Assembly (NCBI GenBank): GCA_938033975.1
Contig: CALHKJ010000480.1
Location: 1 to 11,011, forward strand
Source of the DNA: an uncultured Saprospiraceae bacterium
Lineage (GTDB): Bacteria; Bacteroidota; Bacteroidia; Chitinophagales; Saprospiraceae
Direction of reading: 5' to 3'
Length of the DNA stretch: 11,011 nt
Shown here: piece by piece, positions 6,933-11,011 of the stretch
Layout: every line of letters starts with the position of its first letter
Position numbering within the stretch: position 1 is the stretch's first letter
The notes under the pieces: model-generated
What the model saw: only the letters and a program-made list of their open reading frames with translations
Database searches by the model: none
What the model was told of the DNA's origin: nothing
Made by a program: the position numbers and the translations under genes

Positions 6933-7511
6933 ATGAAATACGTAAAGCAATTAATTTCCGAAAGCATTAAGGTCAAACAAGATCTTCTTGAAGATGAAAA
7001 ACTGATGCAAGAAATTTGTACAATCAATGCTTTACTAAAAAGTAGATTTACATCGGGCAACAAATTATTACTTTGCGGCAATGGTGGCTCAGCCTCTGAT
7101 GCACAACATATAGCAGCTGAATTTAGTGGCCGTTTTAAGTTAGATCGCAAGGCCCTATTTGCGGAAGCGTTACACGTCAATGGATCTGCCTTGACATCCA
7201 TAGCCAATGACTATGGATACGATGAAATCTATAGCCGAATGCTTGAAAGTAAAGGCAAAAAAGACGACGTACTCATCGCCATCTCAACCTCAGGCAATTC
7301 GGAAAATATAGTCAAAGCAGTCGCAAAGGCAAAAGAAATAGGCATCACCGTTATAGGGATGACTGGAAGGAATGAAGGCAAAATAGATCAACACTGTGAT
7401 CACCTCCTTAAAGTGCCAAGTGATAACACACCAAGAATCCAAGAAACCCACATTTTAATCGGCCATATTATCTGCGAAATGGTGGAGATGAAATTGTTTG
7501 ATCCAAAGTAG
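6933..7511 (+). CDS. gmhA: Phosphoheptose isomerase (sedoheptulose 7-phosphate isomerase)
   Basis: GmhA converts sedoheptulose 7-phosphate to D-glycero-manno-heptose 7-phosphate, the first step toward nucleotide-activated heptose for lipopolysaccharide or S-layer glycans. The 192-residue length is the family norm. The SIS-domain phosphosugar loop CGNGGSASDAQHIAAEF spans 48-64, and the second serine-rich loop ISTSGNSENI spans 117-126. The four residues that form the metal site in characterised GmhA are present with the expected spacing: H59, E63, Q170 and H178. TPRIQE (166-171) is the usual pre-ligand motif. It begins 2 bases after the glycosyltransferase stop and is the last gene of the operon. 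No other heptose-pathway gene (kinase, phosphatase, nucleotidyltransferase) is in the window. DiaA, a related SIS protein, is less likely given the intact active site and the glycosyltransferase context. Confidence 0.93.
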   Translation: MKYVKQLISESIKVKQDLLEDEKLMQEICTINALLKSRFTSGNKLLLCGNGGSASDAQHIAAEFSGRFKLDRKALFAEALHVNGSALTSIANDYGYDEIYSRMLESKGKKDDVLIAISTSGNSENIVKAVAKAKEIGITVIGMTGRNEGKIDQHCDHLLKVPSDNTPRIQETHILIGHIICEMVEMKLFDPK

Positions 7512-7518
7512 AAGCTTT

Positions 7519-7568
7519 TTTGATGTTTGATGTTTGAAAATCTGACATCTGAAGTCTGAGATTTGACT
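7519..7568. repeat. Degenerate heptanucleotide tandem repeat, seven units
   Basis: The units read TTTGATG, TTTGATG, TTTGAAAA (one base longer), TCTGACA, TCTGAAG, TCTGAGA and TTTGACT. All follow T[T/C]TGANN at a 7-base period. Part of it also folds: AAATCT+GAC (7538-7546) can pair with GTC+AGATTT (7554-7564) with a two-base bulge. It starts 8 bases after the gmhA stop codon. Similar degenerate TCTGA/TTTGA heptads are known to me from non-coding DNA of other Bacteroidota, but I cannot verify their spread here. Confidence 0.65.
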
Positions 7569-7611
7569 TCTTACATTTTCTGTGATAAATCTTTGAATTA
7601 AGGTGGTAATA

Positions 7612-7698
7612 ATGCAAATTAACTTCCTAAGGCCAAAAAATGTTAGAATTTCTTTAATTCTTGCAACGCTTTTTGTTTTCAACACGTATTATATGTAG
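7612..7698 (+). CDS. Possible 28-codon mini-ORF with hydrophobic core
   Basis: This is an ATG-to-TAG open frame of 28 codons. AAGG (7600-7603) lies 8 bases before the ATG, in a genome where few genes show a Shine-Dalgarno sequence. The predicted peptide starts MQINFLRPKNVR and continues into ISLILATLFVF, so it looks like a basic head plus a short hydrophobic segment. I do not recognise it. It may be a small membrane peptide, a leader, the remnant of a secreted-protein gene, or chance. Its stop codon is 28 bases before the ATG of the large surface protein. Evidence is thin. Confidence 0.22.
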   Translation: MQINFLRPKNVRISLILATLFVFNTYYM

Positions 7699-7703
7699 TT
7701 TAA
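7673..7703 (+). promoter_or_regulatory. Weak Bacteroidota-type promoter candidate for the surface-protein gene
   Basis: TTG at 7673-7675 (within TTTTTG) could act as a -33 element. Twenty bases later, TAGTTTAA at 7696-7703 matches six of eight positions if scored with the consensus TAnnTTTG. This would leave a leader of roughly 17-20 bases before the ATG at 7727. The match is imperfect and unsupported by other evidence. Confidence 0.2.
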
Positions 7704-7726
7704 GTATTGAACAACAACATCCAAGA

Positions 7727-10700
7727 ATGAAAAGCCTGATCCTATTCCTGAGCTTACTTCTCTATTCCTTAGTTGCCATAACAACTGTTGGCGCCCAGCC
7801 TAGTATTTCCGAAATCAATATTTCTAACACAAGTCTTCAATTTATTCCCAATCAAAATCAGTTTAACGAAAAGGTGGAATACCTGTGTATGCTTGGCGCC
7901 ATGGATAGAGTTTATCTAGAAAAAAATGGCTTCACATATGTCTTCCATGAAAATGAAAACTTCCATGAATGTCATGCCAACCACGCATGTGAATCTGAAG
8001 AAAAAAAAGAAATTTTAGCACATGCTTACAAAGTACATTTTGAAGGAGCCAATGAGGTAAATCCAATTGGAGACCAAAAGAAAAATCACCATCTTAATTA
8101 TTTTCTTGGCAGCGACGAATCGAAATGGGCATCAAATGTTCCTGTATATCAAATGGCGGAATACAATAATTTGTATGATGGAATCCATTTGAAAAGCTAC
8201 AGTAAAAATGGTTTTTATAAATACGATTTTATCATTGAGCCTGGTGCAAATCCAAACCAGATAGAATTGAGATATGAGGGAGTAGAAAATTTAAAAATTC
8301 ACAATAATGAATTACTGATCCCTGCTGCAGGAAAAATTATAAAAGAATCAAAACCATATGCATATCAAATTATAAATGGAAAAGAAATTGAAGTAAAATG
8401 CACCTATAAGCTAATAGGCAACTCTCTAAGTTATGAATTTCCAGATTCGTACGATCAAAGCGCGTCATTGATTATCGACCCGATAGTCATTGGTGCTACT
8501 TTGACCGGCTCTCCAACTGATGGAGGATTTGGACATACTGGTGCATTTGACAACGAAGGGAATATGTACTTAGGTGGCATTTCTTTTGGATCTGATTATC
8601 CTGCAACCTTTGGTGCATTCCAAACCACTTTTGCTGGAGGAAATGAAGATATAGCAGTTTCAAAATACAATCCTACTGGTACTGAACTTATCTACGCCAC
8701 ATACCTTGGATCTTCAAGAAGTGATTGGCCGCATTCAATCATCGTTGACAAGAGCCAACAACTTTGTGTCCTTGGTACAACTCAGGATGATGATTATCCT
8801 ACTTCTAGTTCTGCTTATTCTCGACAACAACAAGGAGGTGTGGATATAGTAGTGACTAGATTAAACAAAGATGGTTCGCAGCTTGTTGGTTCAACCTATA
8901 TTGGTGGCTCCAGTTCGGATGGCCAAAATTTATCAAATTTAAATACCAATTATGGTGAAGAGTTTCGCGGCGAAATAAATCTAGATTCGCGTGGTAACAT
9001 TTATATCGCATCTTGTAGTTCCTCTTCAGATTTTCCGACTACTGCAGGAGCATTCCAACCAGAATTAAATCAAAATGGCTCTGATCAAGATGGAGTTATT
9101 TTCAAAATGAATAGTGATTTGTCCGTATTATTTTGGTCTACCTATCTTGGCGGAACAGATAGGGATATGGTGGCTAGTTTACGTATTGATGAATTTGGAG
9201 AAATATATGTAACAGGTGTCGCGGGTGACACTGATTTCCCTACTACCGGAGGCCTTATTCAATCTGATTGGCCTGGAGGACAAGAATCAGCTTTCGTTTC
9301 TGTGCTTTCCGCAAATGGCCAGAATCTTTTAAGAAGCACTTTTTGGGGAACTTCAGGAATTGATCATGCCTATTTTCTTGATTTAGATGAAGATAACAAT
9401 GTTCACATTTTTGGACAGACAACTGGACAAATGCTGATAACTCCCAACACCTATTTTTATAATGAAAACTCAAGGCAATTTATTACTGCCTTTAATAAAG
9501 AATTGACAGAAGTTGTGTACTCAACTACAATAGGTACAGGGCCACTATCAAGCGACAACTATGATTTTGTACCTGTTGCCTTTATGGTTGATAAATGTAA
9601 TGGCATTTATTTTTCAGGATACTATGGCCAACCTAACTTGCCTTTGACACCCGATGCAATCTATACCAATAGCATAGACGATGGTTCTTTTTATCTTGGT
9701 GTGTTGGGTGAGAATGCAGAATCTTTGACCTTTGGTACCTATTACGGAGATGCAAGTCATGTAGATGGAGGTACAAGTAGATTTGATAAAGGAGGGATTG
9801 TTTATCAAGCTGTTTGTTCATGCCAATGGAGTGGTGAATTAATTACCACCCCAGGTGCATACACAGAATCACAAACAGCAGGTTGCAACGCAGGAATTTT
9901 TAAAATTGACTTAGAAATAGAAACCGTTACTGCGGATGCATTTGTAGAACCAGAAGGAAGAGGATGTGCGCCCTTCGATGTTGATTTTACTTTTGCGGGT
10001 CGAGATGGCGTTACTTACTTTTGGGACTTTGCTGGACTAGGAACTTCCACTGAAAAAAATCCTAGCTTCACTTTTACAAACCCGGGTAGTTATGAGGTCG
10101 TACTGATTGCTGAAAACCTAGAATCTTGCAATGTGAGAGATACTGCCTTCGTCTTTATTGATGTACTAGGTGGTGAAGGAAAAATGCAAACAACAAAACT
10201 TTGTGAAAATACGGAATCTACCTTCCTTGATGCCTCACTTGTTGACGCAAGTTATCAATGGAGTAATGGTGCAACAGACCCAACTATTGAAGTTTTTGAG
10301 GCTGGAACCTATTGGGTAGATGTGTCTTTACCTACCTGTACAACTAGAGACTCATTTATAGTTGAAGTACAAACTAGTGATTTTGACTTGGGACCAGATG
10401 TGGCAACCTGCGTTGAAGGGAATTTTACATTAAACGTCGCTAGTCCGAATGTGCAAAGTTATCAATGGAACAATGGCTTAACTACTTCAACCATTGAGAT
10501 TGAAGAATCAGGAAAATACACAATAACAGTAACTGATAATAATGCATGCTATTTTATTGACACAATTGAGGTCTTACTTAACCAGGCCTTTGAAATAAAT
10601 TTTGGACCCGATACCGTAATTTGTTCTGGAGAGACTTTAATGCTGGAAGCAGATTTAGGAGATATAAGTTACGAATGGCAGGATGGTTCGAGCAACTCAA

Positions 10701-11011
10701 ACTTTGAGGTTACAGAAGCAGGCAATTACACCCTATTCGCAGAAAGTGATTATTGTAATGCTTCATCAGAAATCAATGTTGATTATAGCGAATTGGATTT
10801 GGAGCTTGGAGATGATCAAGCCTTTTGTGGAGAGATTGAATACCTGATTGAAGGACAAGAAAATTTATCACTCACCAGTCAGCCCTCTTTTTTTGAATGG
10901 AACGATGGAAGTACAACTGAAGATCTCAATGTTTTTGAATCTGGAGACTATTGGTTGAAAGTAACTGACATTCATGGTTGCACTGCCAGCGACAACATCG
11001 AAGTATTATTG
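7727..11011 (+). CDS. Large secreted SBBP-propeller / PKD / Ig-like repeat surface protein (partial, C-terminus outside window)
   Basis: The frame is open from ATG 7727 to the window end: 1095 codons and no stop. Residues 1-23 form a Sec signal peptide (K2, hydrophobic core, probable cleavage after VGA). Residues about 35-250 resemble the DUF7948 module that precedes SBBP repeats, from FIPNQNQFNEKVEY to SLIIDPIVIGATL. An SBBP-type beta-propeller follows (about 255-725). Blade marks are SDYP (289-292), DYP (356-358), SDFPTTAGAFQP (from 434) and TDFPTT (from 502), with more degenerate blades after. A PKD domain lies at about 745-815 (YFWDFAGLGTS...NPGSYEV). Then come four tandem Ig-like modules of about 62-75 residues with motifs like SYQWSNG, SGKYTITVTD and one Cys pair each. 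The architecture is typical of type IX secretion cargo; the C-terminal sorting or gliding-associated domain would lie outside. The role is probably adhesion or surface binding, by inference. It lies 215 bases after gmhA and is probably transcribed separately. Confidence 0.87.
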   Translation, partial: MKSLILFLSLLLYSLVAITTVGAQPSISEINISNTSLQFIPNQNQFNEKVEYLCMLGAMDRVYLEKNGFTYVFHENENFHECHANHACESEEKKEILAHAYKVHFEGANEVNPIGDQKKNHHLNYFLGSDESKWASNVPVYQMAEYNNLYDGIHLKSYSKNGFYKYDFIIEPGANPNQIELRYEGVENLKIHNNELLIPAAGKIIKESKPYAYQIINGKEIEVKCTYKLIGNSLSYEFPDSYDQSASLIIDPIVIGATLTGSPTDGGFGHTGAFDNEGNMYLGGISFGSDYPATFGAFQTTFAGGNEDIAVSKYNPTGTELIYATYLGSSRSDWPHSIIVDKSQQLCVLGTTQDDDYPTSSSAYSRQQQGGVDIVVTRLNKDGSQLVGSTYIGGSSSDGQNLSNLNTNYGEEFRGEINLDSRGNIYIASCSSSSDFPTTAGAFQPELNQNGSDQDGVIFKMNSDLSVLFWSTYLGGTDRDMVASLRIDEFGEIYVTGVAGDTDFPTTGGLIQSDWPGGQESAFVSVLSANGQNLLRSTFWGTSGIDHAYFLDLDEDNNVHIFGQTTGQMLITPNTYFYNENSRQFITAFNKELTEVVYSTTIGTGPLSSDNYDFVPVAFMVDKCNGIYFSGYYGQPNLPLTPDAIYTNSIDDGSFYLGVLGENAESLTFGTYYGDASHVDGGTSRFDKGGIVYQAVCSCQWSGELITTPGAYTESQTAGCNAGIFKIDLEIETVTADAFVEPEGRGCAPFDVDFTFAGRDGVTYFWDFAGLGTSTEKNPSFTFTNPGSYEVVLIAENLESCNVRDTAFVFIDVLGGEGKMQTTKLCENTESTFLDASLVDASYQWSNGATDPTIEVFEAGTYWVDVSLPTCTTRDSFIVEVQTSDFDLGPDVATCVEGNFTLNVASPNVQSYQWNNGLTTSTIEIEESGKYTITVTDNNACYFIDTIEVLLNQAFEINFGPDTVICSGETLMLEADLGDISYEWQDGSSNSNFEVTEAGNYTLFAESDYCNASSEINVDYSELDLELGDDQAFCGEIEYLIEGQENLSLTSQPSFFEWNDGSTTEDLNVFESGDYWLKVTDIHGCTASDNIEVLL

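Larger units (their letters stand above)
7512..7726. other. Intergenic region between gmhA and the surface-protein gene
   Basis: These 215 bases hold the heptad repeat (7519-7568), a possible mini-ORF (7612-7698) and a weak promoter candidate (7673-7703), each listed separately. A T6 run at 7516-7521 follows only a 4-bp stem (AAAG/CTTT), too weak to call a terminator with confidence. Confidence 0.5.

Noticed and set aside
7505..7521. Possible intrinsic terminator at the gmhA end (AAAG/CTTT stem followed by T6)
   Set aside because: The stem is only 4 bp and contains one G-C pair, far weaker than a usual intrinsic terminator. The T-run alone is common in this AT-rich sequence.
7455..7685. Minus-strand open frame of 76 codons overlapping the gmhA end and the heptad repeat
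   Set aside because: It runs antisense through the gmhA 3' end and across the tandem repeat, has no recognisable domain or membrane pattern, and its composition follows the repeat. It is best read as a chance frame.
7612..7727. Frameshifted or split N-terminus of the surface protein (mini-ORF plus main ORF as one gene)
   Set aside because: The main frame has its own complete signal peptide directly after ATG 7727, so it needs no upstream extension.

Overview
The window looks like chromosomal DNA of an AT-rich member of the Bacteroidota, most likely a free-living, probably marine or aquatic, Cytophagales-type bacterium. I infer this from four things. There is a BatA-domain protein followed by a dihydroorotase-like protein that lacks its metal ligands. 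There is a DUF4199 gene leading into envelope glycosyltransferases. A giant secreted protein combines an SBBP propeller with PKD/Ig-like modules, as type IX secretion cargo often does. Intergenic regions carry GC-rich CCGCC/GGCGG hairpins, and start codons are A-rich upstream with few Shine-Dalgarno sequences. The genus cannot be told from this sequence.

Layout. At the left edge, on the minus strand, is the N-terminal 191 codons of an isoprenylcysteine/phospholipid methyltransferase-family membrane protein, cut by the window start. A 159-bp divergent intergenic region separates it from a plus-strand pair: a 673-residue BatA/von Willebrand-type membrane protein and a 418-residue dihydroorotase homologue whose metal-binding residues have been replaced. 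Immediately after the second gene's stop codon comes a 223-bp non-coding element. It is bounded by an 11-bp perfect inverted repeat and filled with nested GC-rich inverted repeats.

A compact four-gene operon follows: a DUF4199 membrane protein, a polyprenyl-phosphate-type family 2 glycosyltransferase with two C-terminal membrane helices, a GT4 glycosyltransferase, and the sedoheptulose-7-phosphate isomerase GmhA. Gaps are 14, 1 and 2 bases. Both glycosyltransferases appear to start at non-AUG codons: CTG (or ATC) for the first and TTG for the second. The genes together suggest building of a heptose-containing surface glycan or lipopolysaccharide. The methyltransferase at the left edge may also act on an envelope lipid.

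The 215 bases after gmhA hold a seven-unit heptanucleotide repeat, a possible 28-codon mini-ORF behind a purine-rich AAGG sequence, and a weak promoter candidate. The right-hand 3.3 kb is one open reading frame of at least 1095 codons that runs off the window: a secreted, repeat-built surface protein.

No tRNA, rRNA, CRISPR array, transposase, prophage gene or recognisable defence system is visible. The points most worth a second look are the nested inverted-repeat element, the metal-ligand-less dihydroorotase homologue, the non-AUG starts and the heptad repeat.
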